From positions 54,272 to 118,271 of the forward strand of contig CADCJX010000002.1 in NCBI GenBank assembly GCA_902801885.1: a stretch of DNA of 64,000 nt, read 5' to 3'. This document shows, piece after piece, positions 1-9,184 of this stretch. Each line of letters begins with the position of its first letter. Position 1 is the stretch's first letter. Origin of the DNA: an uncultured Bacteroidia bacterium (GTDB lineage Bacteria; Bacteroidota; Bacteroidia; Bacteroidales; UBA932). The translations under genes were made by a program, and so were the position numbers. The notes beneath the pieces are model-generated. The model was given only the letters and a program-made list of their open reading frames with translations, was not told where the DNA came from and searched no databases.

Positions 1-2
1 AC

Positions 3-1805
3 CATCCGAGCGTGATTATCTGGAGCATGGGTAACGAGGCCGGTCCTGGCAAGAACTTCGAGTACGTCTATTCTGCAGCCAGGGACATGGATCCGATGCG
101 TCCGATCCAGTATGAGCGCAACAATGACATTTCCGACATAGGTTGCAGCCAGTACCCGCGTGTCGACTGGGTCAGGAAGGTCGCTACCGGCCAGGGAGAT
201 GTTAAATACCCTTATCACATCAATGAGTTTGCCCACTCCATGGGTAATGCCCTCGGAAACTTCGCCCAGTACTGGCAAAGCATCGACTCCACCAATTTCT
301 TTATGGGTGGCGCCATCTGGGACTGGGTCGACCAGTCGCTCTGGAACTACACTCCGGAAAGAGTCCGTTACCTCGCATCAGGTGGCAATTTCGGAGATGT
401 CCCCAACGACGGACAGTTTGTGATGAACGGGGTGCTCAACGGAGACCGTTCTCCCAAGCCACAATACTTTGAAGTGAAAAAGGTCTATCAGAACCTGAAC
501 ACTTCCCTGGTAAAGATCTCAGGAACAATGGCGGAGATCTGCCTGTTCAACAGGAACTATTATGAGCCATGCACCTATGATGCGACCTGGACCCTTATCG
601 TCGACGGAGAACCTCTCAGGTCAGGATCATTCGATGCTTCAGGAATAGGTCCACGCGAAAAAGTTGTCAGGCAGATAGATCTCGGCGACATCCCTGCCGG
701 CAGGGAGTGTTATCTAAACGTCTGTTATGCCCTTAAGGAAGATTTGCCTTGGGCCTCCAATGGTTTTGAAGTCTGCAAGGACCAGCTTGCCCTTGACAGT
801 GTCATTCTGAGTGAAACGAAGAATCTCTCCAGCGTATCCTCCCGCTATCCCAAGCATTTCACTGACAAGAAGACAGGCAACCTGGTTGTAAAGGGCCCGC
901 GCTTCAGGGTTGAATTCGATCCCTCCCAGGGTACGATCGCGAGTCTTAAGTACCGTCGCAAGGATGTCATAGTCCCCGGTCAGGGCCCCCGTCTGAATGC
1001 TTTCAGGGCTCTTGTCAACAACGATGCATGGGTGTTCAAGAGATGGTTTGCACAGGGACTTCATAATCTTGTCCATAGTGCATCAGGAATGAAAGTCGAA
1101 GAAAAAGACGGCTCGGTGGTTATCTCCTTTGACGTCGTCTCCAAGGCTCCCAATGCTGCACATCTTGTAGGAACCAGCGCCAGCGCTACTTGCGTGATTG
1201 AAGAGGACCAGGACATGAAGGACGTGATGCAGTTCACTTCCCATGTCGTCTGGACTGTCGACCGTAAGGGCAATGTAACCCTCAGTTCCAGGATTACCTC
1301 CGACAAACCGGATGAGGTGCTCGGCCGCCTCGGCTACATCATGCAGGTCCCCTCCTCGCTCGCTGATTTCACTTATTATGGACGCGGTCCTGTCGAGAAC
1401 TATTCCGACCGCTATACCAATGCCTTCGTAGGAATATATTCATCCACAGTGGCCGGGCAAGTCGGCAACTACACCAAGCCGCAGGACATGGCCAACCATG
1501 AGCAGGTCCGCTGGGCTTCGCTTACGGGCCGCCGTGGCAGGGGAGTCCTTTTCGAGGCTTCCGAGAACAGTCTGAGGAATTCGGATTTCGGACGCCCGGT
1601 GATGTCGGTCAGCGCCCTGCCTTATTCAGCAGTGGATATGGTCCAGGCTGCCCACCAGTGTGACCTTCCTGCTCCTGGCGACACCTGGCTCTGCCTCGAT
1701 GCGGCAGACCTCGGCCTCGGAGGCAACAGCTGCGGTCCCAGCCCCCTCGAGGAAGACAGGGTCCATCCATCCGCCACCTTCGGCTTCACAATCCGGATGA
1801 AATAG
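3..1805 (+). CDS. Glycoside hydrolase family 2 beta-galactosidase, C-terminal part
   Basis: The reading frame is open from the first bases of the window, so the 5' half (sugar-binding and immunoglobulin-like domains) is missing. The visible part begins inside the TIM barrel with HPSVIIWSMGNEAG, the GH2 acid/base motif with its NE pair. The nucleophile motif follows as HINEFAHSMGN, which corresponds to CEYAHAMGN in LacZ-type enzymes. The rest matches the C-terminal Ig and beta-sandwich (Bgal_small_N) layout, including FTYYGRGPVENYSDR. Known members hydrolyse terminal beta-galactosides and related beta-glycosides, usually in the periplasm of Bacteroidota. Substrate cannot be read from the sequence. 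It is convergent with the receptor gene, 6 bp away. Confidence 0.93.
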   Translation, partial: HPSVIIWSMGNEAGPGKNFEYVYSAARDMDPMRPIQYERNNDISDIGCSQYPRVDWVRKVATGQGDVKYPYHINEFAHSMGNALGNFAQYWQSIDSTNFFMGGAIWDWVDQSLWNYTPERVRYLASGGNFGDVPNDGQFVMNGVLNGDRSPKPQYFEVKKVYQNLNTSLVKISGTMAEICLFNRNYYEPCTYDATWTLIVDGEPLRSGSFDASGIGPREKVVRQIDLGDIPAGRECYLNVCYALKEDLPWASNGFEVCKDQLALDSVILSETKNLSSVSSRYPKHFTDKKTGNLVVKGPRFRVEFDPSQGTIASLKYRRKDVIVPGQGPRLNAFRALVNNDAWVFKRWFAQGLHNLVHSASGMKVEEKDGSVVISFDVVSKAPNAAHLVGTSASATCVIEEDQDMKDVMQFTSHVVWTVDRKGNVTLSSRITSDKPDEVLGRLGYIMQVPSSLADFTYYGRGPVENYSDRYTNAFVGIYSSTVAGQVGNYTKPQDMANHEQVRWASLTGRRGRGVLFEASENSLRNSDFGRPVMSVSALPYSAVDMVQAAHQCDLPAPGDTWLCLDAADLGLGGNSCGPSPLEEDRVHPSATFGFTIRMK

Positions 1806-1811
1806 CTGTCC

Positions 1812-4055
1812 TCAGAATTTCAAGAGGGTGCTGAACTCGACGGTGAAGGGCCTGATGTAGGAGCCGCTGGTGAGATAGTTCCGATAGGGGGTAATATCCG
1901 TGGCCAGGGAGGCTTCCCGCATTCCGGCCGATGCCCCTGTGACATTCAGGAAGTTGACCACGTTCAAGGACAGGCTCAAATGCTTGTTCCACTTGAAGTC
2001 CACACCACCGAAAGTCTCCCAGCGGGGATTCAGGTAGAGGGTGTTCGTGATGTTGACGTAGCGTCTGCTGTAATAGCGGGCGCTGAGCCAGAATCTCCAT
2101 TTCCCAGTCTCGTAGGAAGGTTCCAACTCGATTTCGGTGCCGCTGCTGCTGGTGATTCTCTTCCCTGAGAAATCATATTCCTCAGAGTACCCGTCGCTGA
2201 AGACTGGTGTAAAGCTGTAGTTCTGGTACCTCGGGATCCTGAAGGTGAACAGGCCGTGGAAGGTGAACCCTTTGAAAGGGCTCAAGATCATGTCGGTAGT
2301 CCATCCGAGAACTTCCATGTCGTAGAGCGAGCTGACGTAGACAGTCTCATTGTAGCCGGCAGGGTAGCCTCCGGCAGCATGGGACAGCTTATGTGTCCAC
2401 ATGCCCATCTCATAGCTGTTCGAGCGCTTTAAGTACGTCAGAAGTGACTGGAAATCAAGCCATTTGTTCTTGAAGTTGATTCCTCCGCGGAGAATGTAGC
2501 TGGGTTGAGCGCCCTCGAAAGGGACGCTCGAGTCTCCGTATTGTCCCAGGTTGGGGTGGTTCAATGAAGCAATGGCGTTGATCTCCGCCCCCCAGTGGGA
2601 GTTGAGGTTGTAATAGCCTATCAAAGTGGCTGCCCCGTTGATTACATTTCTCCTAAAGGGAGTAAGGGTCACCCCGGGGCTCTCCAATGTCCAGCCGTTA
2701 TAGCGGCTGTTATTGTCTTTCCCGTCAAGATTGTGGGCTGCCTTGCCGCTGATTCCGCTGTATTCAGCCCTAATTCCATAGTGGACATTTACCTTCTGGT
2801 TGACTCTCCATTCGTCCTGGGCGAACAGGGCCAGACGACTCTGGAATCCGTCCAGGAACTGTGCACCTGTGTTGTGGACGTAATATAGTTCCCCGTTGTA
2901 AGTGAGGGCTTCAGGATCTTTCATGGCCTCATAGGCAAAGTTGGAGGTCATGGTTGCGGCCTGGCTCCAATTGAACCAGAAATTGGCTCCGGCGATCGAT
3001 GAGTGCTTCCTTATGCTTCTCTTGACCCGCACTGTCGTGAGCCATTCATTGTAGTGGTCATCCTCGTACATAAAAAAACGGCTCTGTACGTTGCCCGAGT
3101 AGGGGGTGCCGTCGAGATAGGAATAGCCGTCGCCTGTCCCGACTTCTGTGATTCCGTTGAGGTAGGTGCTTTTCTGCTTGCTGTCGCTCATCCTCAGGCG
3201 GGAACTCAAGTCCATTTCCATCCCATTGTCAAAGGAACGGTTGAAACAAGCCGTGAGGACATGGACGGGGATGCCAAGATCCTCGGTAAAGCGTCCCTTT
3301 TTCCTTTTCCCGTCACGTATGTCAAGATATTCAAAGAAAGTCGTTCCGGGAATATACTGGTCCCTTCCAAGCCGGAAGTCGCCGTAAGGCTTCACGCTTC
3401 CGTCTCCCACGAAAATGAACGGGCCGTACTGGTCGGTCAGGTCCAGATAGTTCATGAACAGGTACGTGGCCTTGAGAAGGCCCCGCCCGTCGGCCATTTT
3501 TTTGGATACTCCTGCCTTGTAGAACCGTATCCTTTCCTGGTAGGTGGTGAAGTCCAGGTGGTTGGACCCCCGGTCGAAACTCTGGTACACGTTAAGGTCG
3601 ATTCCCCATCCATTCCCTAGGGGTGAGGCCGTGTGCAGTTCGATCTCGTGGCGGCCGTACTGGTTGGCGGTGTATTTCGCCGCCCCTTCGGCCTTGTCCG
3701 CACCGGCCTTTGAGACGGACATGGGGAAAAAGCCCGTAGTGCCAAGCTGGATCGCAGACTCATCCAGGCGGGTCAGCTGCATCGACTCGGTGGAGAGGCC
3801 GCTTCTCCAGGACAGGTATCCAGGGAAATAATCCTTGAACATGGATGCCGGAAGGCCGTCATCCATGATATAGGTTCCCCACTCCGGAATGCCAAGTGAG
3901 ATCGTCCTCGGGATCGATGCGTAGGATGCGTTCAGCATCACGTTCTGGTTGCTACGGCGTTCGGAACCGGACTTCAATGTGTCGGCGTCTTGGGCTATTG
4001 CCATGCTGCCGCCCATGAGCATGGCCAACAGGACTAAGATGCGTTTCACTGTCAT
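1812..4055 (-). CDS. Outer-membrane TonB-dependent-receptor-like beta-barrel protein
   Basis: 747 aa with a signal peptide (MTVKRILVLLAMLMGGSMAIAQ) and a long run of alternating aromatic/polar strands ending in EFSTLLKF, the terminal phenylalanine expected for Bam-inserted barrels. The length and strand pattern fit a TonB-dependent receptor barrel. I do not see a carboxypeptidase-like N-terminal domain, and a plug domain is not obvious, so an energised transport role is inferred. The start codon overlaps the stop of the HAD gene by 4 bp (ATGA), so it is the last gene of the cluster that starts near 8,589. This suggests uptake or export of the compound handled by the oxidoreductase and isomerase. 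Confidence 0.75.
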   Translation of the reverse strand: MTVKRILVLLAMLMGGSMAIAQDADTLKSGSERRSNQNVMLNASYASIPRTISLGIPEWGTYIMDDGLPASMFKDYFPGYLSWRSGLSTESMQLTRLDESAIQLGTTGFFPMSVSKAGADKAEGAAKYTANQYGRHEIELHTASPLGNGWGIDLNVYQSFDRGSNHLDFTTYQERIRFYKAGVSKKMADGRGLLKATYLFMNYLDLTDQYGPFIFVGDGSVKPYGDFRLGRDQYIPGTTFFEYLDIRDGKRKKGRFTEDLGIPVHVLTACFNRSFDNGMEMDLSSRLRMSDSKQKSTYLNGITEVGTGDGYSYLDGTPYSGNVQSRFFMYEDDHYNEWLTTVRVKRSIRKHSSIAGANFWFNWSQAATMTSNFAYEAMKDPEALTYNGELYYVHNTGAQFLDGFQSRLALFAQDEWRVNQKVNVHYGIRAEYSGISGKAAHNLDGKDNNSRYNGWTLESPGVTLTPFRRNVINGAATLIGYYNLNSHWGAEINAIASLNHPNLGQYGDSSVPFEGAQPSYILRGGINFKNKWLDFQSLLTYLKRSNSYEMGMWTHKLSHAAGGYPAGYNETVYVSSLYDMEVLGWTTDMILSPFKGFTFHGLFTFRIPRYQNYSFTPVFSDGYSEEYDFSGKRITSSSGTEIELEPSYETGKWRFWLSARYYSRRYVNITNTLYLNPRWETFGGVDFKWNKHLSLSLNVVNFLNVTGASAGMREASLATDITPYRNYLTSGSYIRPFTVEFSTLLKF

Positions 4056-4747
4056 ATCAGGATGTTGAGAATATCTTCGAACGTGTTTACTTTGAATAGG
4101 TTCCTGTGGTCATACTCCTCGGTGTGCTCGAGTTTCCAGAGGGTCTCGGATGGAATGAATATTCCCCAGCCGCCGAGCTGGATGACAGGTTCGATGTCGG
4201 ACTTGAAGGAATTGCCGACCATCAGGAGTTCTTTGGGGGTGATCCTCAGCCGATCGCAGAGGTCAAGATATTCCTTTTGAGTCTTGTTGGAGACTATGTC
4301 AATGTGGCTGAAGTATTTTGACAGTCCTGACCGGGCGATTTTGCGCTCTTGGTCGAGCAGTTCTCCCTTGGTCATCAGGACCAGCTCGTAGCGTCCGTCC
4401 TTGCTAAGTTTCTCCAGGGTCTCTTCTACTCCGGGAAAAGGAGTGGCCGGATTGCGAAGAATTCTTCTCCCGCTGTCAATGATGTACATGACCTGCTCTC
4501 CGGTAAGCTTGCCCCCGGTCAAGTTGACGGCGTTCTCGATCATGGACAGGACGTACGCCTTCGCACCAAAGCCGTAGTCACCCATATTCTTGAACTCTAC
4601 CTTGTAGAGCTCATCGGAAATATATTGAAAGTCGCCGAAGTCGGATAGCGCCTCGGCGACTTTCTTTTCTGCTTCCCTGAACAACGGCTCGTTCGACCAC
4701 AGGGTGTCGTCCGCGTCGAAGGCCAGGACTTTTACTCCTTCAAGCAT
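4052..4747 (-). CDS. HAD-superfamily hydrolase (phosphatase-like)
   Basis: About 231 aa from the ATG at 4747. A longer frame to 4834 exists, but its first 29 residues are arginine/proline-rich and lie antisense-free inside the upstream gene, so they are unlikely to be coding. HAD motif I is FDADDTLW (DxDxT), motif II is the threonine in LMTKGE, the motif III lysine lies around NKTQKEY, and motif IV is GNSFKSDIEP. A helical cap lies between motifs I and II. It is therefore a cytosolic phosphatase of the YjjG/PhnX-like class; the substrate is unknown, and a sugar phosphate is plausible from context. The start overlaps the stop of the isomerase gene (TGATG), which suggests translational coupling. 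Confidence 0.85.
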   Translation of the reverse strand: MLEGVKVLAFDADDTLWSNEPLFREAEKKVAEALSDFGDFQYISDELYKVEFKNMGDYGFGAKAYVLSMIENAVNLTGGKLTGEQVMYIIDSGRRILRNPATPFPGVEETLEKLSKDGRYELVLMTKGELLDQERKIARSGLSKYFSHIDIVSNKTQKEYLDLCDRLRITPKELLMVGNSFKSDIEPVIQLGGWGIFIPSETLWKLEHTEEYDHRNLFKVNTFEDILNILI

Positions 4748-5670
4748 CAGCAGCTTTTGGCTTCCTCCCACTGTGCGCGGAGGAGGTTGACGGCAGCGGT
4801 GACGAGGGTGGCACGGTCTCCGCCGCAGCCGCACTCGAAGCTCACGTACTTGTCGTAGCCGAGCTGCTGGAGAGCCTTGAATCCCTCTACATAGTTATCC
4901 ACCTCACCATTCTCACCGGGCATCTTGCGATTGCCGCGGCTGGCGATATGGACGTGCTGGAGGTACTGTTTTCCGGCTGACATGAGGGCTCCGTAGTCGG
5001 AGGTCTCTTCCTGCATGTGCCAGAAATCACCCATGGCCTTTACGCCCTCGCTGTCAGCATCGCGTGCGATGGCAGCTGCATCGGCGACGAGGCGCATGTA
5101 GAAAGCTTCCTTGCGGTTGAGGGGCTCGAGGATCACGGTCGTGCCGCAGGCCTTTGCAAACTCACCAAGCTTGTGGAGCTCCTCGCAAAGGTAGTTGCGG
5201 GTGTCCATGTTGTGAGGTTTGCAGGGGGTCTGGTTGTTGAAAGCGGGAACCATGATGACTCCGGTGGAACCGAGTTCTCCGGCAGCCTCGACAATCTCAC
5301 GCATGGTGGTGTCGAAAAGGTTCTTGACTTCGGGATCTTCGGCAAGGATGAAACCCTGGAAGCCGGCGCAGATTGCGCTCACCTTGATGTTGCGTCCGTT
5401 AAGGGCCTCCTTGATCTCAGTGACACGGCCCTTGAGTCCGCGTCCTCCGGGCTCGAAACCTACGACTCCGAGGTTCTCCATGAAGTCGAGTTTCTCGGCG
5501 AGGGTCTCTCCGGGGGCTATGCCCTCCTGGAAGGAGATGTTGAGGGGAACGTCACAAACGGCCTTCTTGCCTCCCTTTGAGGCTGAAGATGAACAACCCG
5601 GCAAAAGGGAAGCGGCGGCAAGAGCCGCCGTTCCTGTTGCCGAAGTCATCAAGAATGATCTTCTGTCCAT
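4747..5670 (-). CDS. Xylose-isomerase-like TIM-barrel sugar isomerase/epimerase, exported
   Basis: 307 aa. The N-terminus MDRRSFLMTSATGTAAL carries a twin-arginine motif, followed by a hydrophobic stretch and a lipobox-like LPGC, so it is probably a Tat-exported lipoprotein. The mature part has the AP-endonuclease-2/xylose-isomerase barrel pattern: FQEGI strand, VVGFEP, IKVSAICAGF, VIMVPAF, VILEPLNR (metal-binding Glu), MGDFWHMQEE, HVHIASR and VSFECGC. Relatives isomerise or epimerise sugars or keto-sugars with a divalent metal. It lies 3 bp after an exported Gfo/Idh/MocA oxidoreductase. The pairing is typical of oxidised-sugar (keto-glycoside or inositol-type) pathways; the exact substrate is not readable. 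Confidence 0.88.
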   Translation of the reverse strand: MDRRSFLMTSATGTAALAAASLLPGCSSSASKGGKKAVCDVPLNISFQEGIAPGETLAEKLDFMENLGVVGFEPGGRGLKGRVTEIKEALNGRNIKVSAICAGFQGFILAEDPEVKNLFDTTMREIVEAAGELGSTGVIMVPAFNNQTPCKPHNMDTRNYLCEELHKLGEFAKACGTTVILEPLNRKEAFYMRLVADAAAIARDADSEGVKAMGDFWHMQEETSDYGALMSAGKQYLQHVHIASRGNRKMPGENGEVDNYVEGFKALQQLGYDKYVSFECGCGGDRATLVTAAVNLLRAQWEEAKSC

Positions 5671-5673
5671 AAT

Positions 5674-7032
5674 TTACTTGGCTGAACCGGGAACCTGAAC
5701 TGTGTACTTGCTCATGTCCATGGGACCTATTTCGAGCTTCTCGGGGAGATAGTCGAGATCAGCAGCGCTGATGGTGTCCCATTCGATGGTCTGACCGGTG
5801 TAAGCAGCCTCACGACCCATGACTCCGCAGAGTGAGGACATTCCGCACTCGGATGCTTCGTCGTGAGCTGTGCCCTTACGGATATGGTTGACCCAGTCTA
5901 CGTGCTCGAGCACATAAGGATCCTGCTGCTTGAACTCAGCCTCTGCAGCCTCCTTGTTGAACTGCCAGAGGATATTGCCCTGGAGGTCGCGGATAGCGTG
6001 GTCTGCTGAGCTCCAATAGCCCTTGGTTCCGTGGACGGACTCGCTGACGTTGTTGGAGCAACCGTCGATCTGGCGGCACATGCTGTGGAGGTGGATTCCG
6101 TTCTCATATTCAAAGTCCACGCTGAAGAAATCGTACTGGTCGCCGGTGATCCTGCGCTGGCGGCTTCCGAAAGCGGTGGCCTTGATGGGGTGCTTGTAAC
6201 CGAACATCCAGTTGAAGACATCGATGTTGTGGACGTGCTGCTCGACGATATGGTCGCCGGAGAGCCACTTCCAGTTGACCCAGTCACGGATCATCCATTC
6301 CATGTCGCTCCAGCCCTTCTGGCGCTCCTTGTACCAGAGCATGCCCTGGTTCCAGTAGACGTTACCACCAGTGATCTCGCCGATCATGCCTTCCTGGATC
6401 TTCTGGAAAGCCTCGACGTAAGGACGCTGGTGATGACGCTGGGTTCCGCAGACAACGCTCAGCCCCTTGGCCTGTGCCTGCTTTGCGGTGGCCATGATGA
6501 GGCGGTAGCCCTTGGCGTCGACAGCGATAGGCTTCTCGAGGAAGGAGTGGACACCCTTCTCGGTAGCATACTGGAAATGAGTAGGACGGAACACCGGAGG
6601 AGTTGCGACGATGACCATGTCGACACCGGAGTCGATGACCTTCTTGTAGGCATCGAAACCGACGAAGCAATTCTCGTCAGCGACTACCTGGTTGCGCTTC
6701 TCCTTAAGTTTGTCCTTAAGGCTGACGAGACGGTCTTCGAAGGTGTCTCCAAGGGCGGTGACGGTGATTCCGTCAGCTGCATCAAGGAGGTTCATAATAG
6801 CACCTGAGCCACGTCCGCCGCAGCCGATGACACCGACCTTGAGGGCTTTTCCGTCAATGGCCTTGTCGGGAAGATCGGGAACATAATACTCACCAGGCTG
6901 CCTGAGGGCAACTGCCTTGGGTTCTTTCTTTGCGCAGGAAGCCAGCAGAGCGCTGCCTCCGACGACACCGACGACTCCTATCTTGGCGCTGGTGCCAAGG
7001 AAGGATCTTCTGTCCATTTTATTCTCACTCAT
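5674..7032 (-). CDS. Gfo/Idh/MocA family oxidoreductase with Tat signal
   Basis: 452 aa. DRRSFLG (residues 7-13) followed by a hydrophobic segment and LLASC is a Tat signal with a lipobox, so the enzyme probably acts in the periplasm with a pre-bound nicotinamide cofactor, as known for Tat-exported family members. The Rossmann motif is KVGVIGCGGRGSGAI (about residues 65-79). The conserved EKP (FLEKPIAVD) follows at about residue 140, and the substrate domain contains the WNQGMLWYKER and GDHIVEQHVHNIDVFNW signatures. The family oxidises or reduces sugar carbons. Neighbours are the cytochrome-FGE fusion upstream (18 bp) and a TIM-barrel isomerase downstream (3 bp). Confidence 0.92.
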   Translation of the reverse strand: MSENKMDRRSFLGTSAKIGVVGVVGGSALLASCAKKEPKAVALRQPGEYYVPDLPDKAIDGKALKVGVIGCGGRGSGAIMNLLDAADGITVTALGDTFEDRLVSLKDKLKEKRNQVVADENCFVGFDAYKKVIDSGVDMVIVATPPVFRPTHFQYATEKGVHSFLEKPIAVDAKGYRLIMATAKQAQAKGLSVVCGTQRHHQRPYVEAFQKIQEGMIGEITGGNVYWNQGMLWYKERQKGWSDMEWMIRDWVNWKWLSGDHIVEQHVHNIDVFNWMFGYKHPIKATAFGSRQRRITGDQYDFFSVDFEYENGIHLHSMCRQIDGCSNNVSESVHGTKGYWSSADHAIRDLQGNILWQFNKEAAEAEFKQQDPYVLEHVDWVNHIRKGTAHDEASECGMSSLCGVMGREAAYTGQTIEWDTISAADLDYLPEKLEIGPMDMSKYTVQVPGSAK

Positions 7033-7050
7033 GATTGTGTGTGTTTTATG

Positions 7051-8589
7051 TTATTTGTTGATGTTTACATTGTCGGGAACATCGCAGACCACCCTGAATC
7101 CGACTCCCTTTATGTCGGAATACCACCAGATGCTCTTGGGGTTCTGGGGATCCGTGCGAAGCCAGTCATCGTTGTAAGTCCGTCCCCTGCTGGAGCAGCG
7201 TACCAGGGATGCGTCGTCGGCGTAGCTTCCGCCGCGGACCACATGCTCCTTCCCGCTCTCGGGACCCTTCGGATCGAGTGCTCCATCCGGAATCTTTGAA
7301 TATGCATCCTCGGCGTACCAGTCGGAACAGTATTCCATGACATTGCCGAGCATATTCTTAAGACCGAAGGGATTGGCGTGTACCGCCTTGGCCTCCTGGG
7401 TCTTGCCGGAACTGTTGCCGGAGTAGACTACATAGCGGGCGATCATCGTCGTGTCAGCTCCCCTCAGTTTGCTCATGAACCCTTGTTCTGAATATTTCTT
7501 CGGATTGCCTTCGAAGAAGTAGGGTGTCTCGGTACCGCCCCTAGCAGCATATTCCCACTCGGCCTCGGTAGGGAGGCGGTAGTGGCGGCCGGTCTTGAGA
7601 GACAGCCACTGGCAGAAGGTGGTCGCTGAATAATGGGTCATCGTGATGGCCGGGCGCTCACCCATGCCCCATCCCTGGTCGGGGAAACCGAACGGTGGTG
7701 TAGGGCCGCTGACGGCGTCCACGTCAGGACGGTTGTTGTTGGCGTAGATCTTCTCGGGAGGAGTACGGCCCTCCGACATGGTCTCATTGTAGAAAGCCCA
7801 GAACTGGTTCCAGGTGATTTCGACCTCGCCCATGAAGAACGGAGAAATCTTGACTTTTTTCTGGGGACCTTCATCTTCCTTGTGGAAAGGTTCGTTTGGT
7901 GAACTTCCTATCGTGAACTCGCCACCAGGCACAGCAATCATGTTGATGGCTGCTGTAGTCCCGGGAACGGTTTCTGTGAAGTTTTCGAATGAATTGACAA
8001 CTGCGGCACTGTCGTAGGGATCGCCCTCGATCGTCTGGATCACCGTGCCTTCAAGGCGCTTGTGTTCGTAGCCGGGCATGTAGTGGCCGACATTGAGGTG
8101 GCAACTGATGCAGTCCAGGCCGAGTTTCTTGGCGTTCTCCTCGTAGTGGAGATGGGCGGTGATGCCATCGTCGGAGATTCCCTCAGGGAACAGGTTGACA
8201 TGGCACTTCTCGCAGGAAGAGTTGTAGACGATCTTGCGGGCGTGCTCAAGCTGCCTCTTTGACTCCCAGTCGATCTCTTCGGGATCCTTGGTCCACTTTG
8301 CCCACAGGTCCTTGATCCCAATCCTGGATTTCACGACGTAGTACTTCAGTAAGCCGTCTTCCTTAGGTGGGAGGTGGCAGGCTGCGCAGTCAGTCATGAC
8401 CCCGCTGTGACTGTTGTAGTGTGGGGATTTCTTCCAGTCCAGGTCTGCCTGTTCATGAGTGTGGCAACTCATGCAGTACTCGTTGGTGGATGTCTTGTTC
8501 ATGGTGGTGTCAAAAGCGGCCATGATAAAAAAGCCCACGAGGAGTCCTATGAGTCCGATTATCCAGTATTTCCCTTTGCCCTCAGCCAT
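7051..8589 (-). CDS. NapC/NirT-type tetraheme cytochrome c fused to an FGE-sulfatase (SUMF1-like) domain
   Basis: 512 aa with two modules. Residues 1-180: one N-terminal membrane anchor (YWIIGLIGLLVGFFIMAAF), then four heme-binding CxxCH motifs at about residues 39-43, 68-72, 126-130 and 160-164, the NapC/NrfH arrangement that passes electrons from menaquinol to periplasmic partners. Residues about 215-505: a formylglycine-generating-enzyme-like fold (VPGGEFTIGSS, WEYAARGG, GNVMEYCSDWY, HVVRGGSY, GVGFRVVCD). Many members of that family are not sulfatase activators but bind or modify other substrates, so catalysis is uncertain. It is the first gene of a cluster with an exported sugar oxidoreductase, so an electron-transfer partnership is possible (inference). 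Confidence 0.9.
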   Translation of the reverse strand: MAEGKGKYWIIGLIGLLVGFFIMAAFDTTMNKTSTNEYCMSCHTHEQADLDWKKSPHYNSHSGVMTDCAACHLPPKEDGLLKYYVVKSRIGIKDLWAKWTKDPEEIDWESKRQLEHARKIVYNSSCEKCHVNLFPEGISDDGITAHLHYEENAKKLGLDCISCHLNVGHYMPGYEHKRLEGTVIQTIEGDPYDSAAVVNSFENFTETVPGTTAAINMIAVPGGEFTIGSSPNEPFHKEDEGPQKKVKISPFFMGEVEITWNQFWAFYNETMSEGRTPPEKIYANNNRPDVDAVSGPTPPFGFPDQGWGMGERPAITMTHYSATTFCQWLSLKTGRHYRLPTEAEWEYAARGGTETPYFFEGNPKKYSEQGFMSKLRGADTTMIARYVVYSGNSSGKTQEAKAVHANPFGLKNMLGNVMEYCSDWYAEDAYSKIPDGALDPKGPESGKEHVVRGGSYADDASLVRCSSRGRTYNDDWLRTDPQNPKSIWWYSDIKGVGFRVVCDVPDNVNINK

Positions 8590-8643
8590 CTGAGTTTTTT
8601 CCTAAAATCCGATAAAAGTACGAATATTCCGATAAAAAAGCAA

Positions 8644-9138
8644 TTATTTGAGGTAGACGATGATGTAATACATCATCAGACCGCTGGCGATCAATTTGAT
8701 CCCGGTTCCGAAAAAGAAGCCCAGCAGGGCTCCGACTGCGGATTTCGTGGACTGCCAGCCGCTCTTCCTGGACACGATGAACTCGGCGAGGAAGGCCCCC
8801 GCAAGGGTTCCGAGGATGATGCCCACAGGAGGGACAAGCATTCCGACAATGAGTCCGACGATTGCACCGCGTCCGGCCACCTTGCTGCCTCCGGTGACCC
8901 TTGTGAAATAGGCCGGGACGACATAATCGATCACGCAGACTACCACGGTGATAGCCAACCAGATAAGCAGGAAACTGGTGGAAATCGGTTCACCGGCTCC
9001 GTTGGTGCCGCTGCCCCAGATGTAAAGGATCAGAAGGCCAGCCCAGCTGACCGGGGGACCGGGAAGGCCCGGGAGGATGCTTCCGGCGATTCCTATGATT
9101 CCGGCCACTACGGCCAGGATGATGATTATTGTTGACAT
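8644..9138 (-). CDS. DUF456 family membrane protein
   Basis: 164 aa, almost entirely hydrophobic, with about four to five membrane segments and glycine-rich loops (GSILPGLPGPPVSWAGLL near the N-terminus, GAIVGLIVGMLVPPVGIILGTLAGAFLAE in the middle). This is the DUF456 pattern. The function of the family is not established. The gene starts 46 bp after the stop of the aminopeptidase on the same strand, so the two may be cotranscribed, and it is separated by 54 bp of AT-rich DNA from the cytochrome fusion. Confidence 0.85.
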   Translation of the reverse strand: MSTIIIILAVVAGIIGIAGSILPGLPGPPVSWAGLLILYIWGSGTNGAGEPISTSFLLIWLAITVVVCVIDYVVPAYFTRVTGGSKVAGRGAIVGLIVGMLVPPVGIILGTLAGAFLAEFIVSRKSGWQSTKSAVGALLGFFFGTGIKLIASGLMMYYIIVYLK

Positions 9139-9184
9139 TCTGTTGTTTGTTCGTGCCGAGCACTTAAGGGAGGCAGACAGGCTG

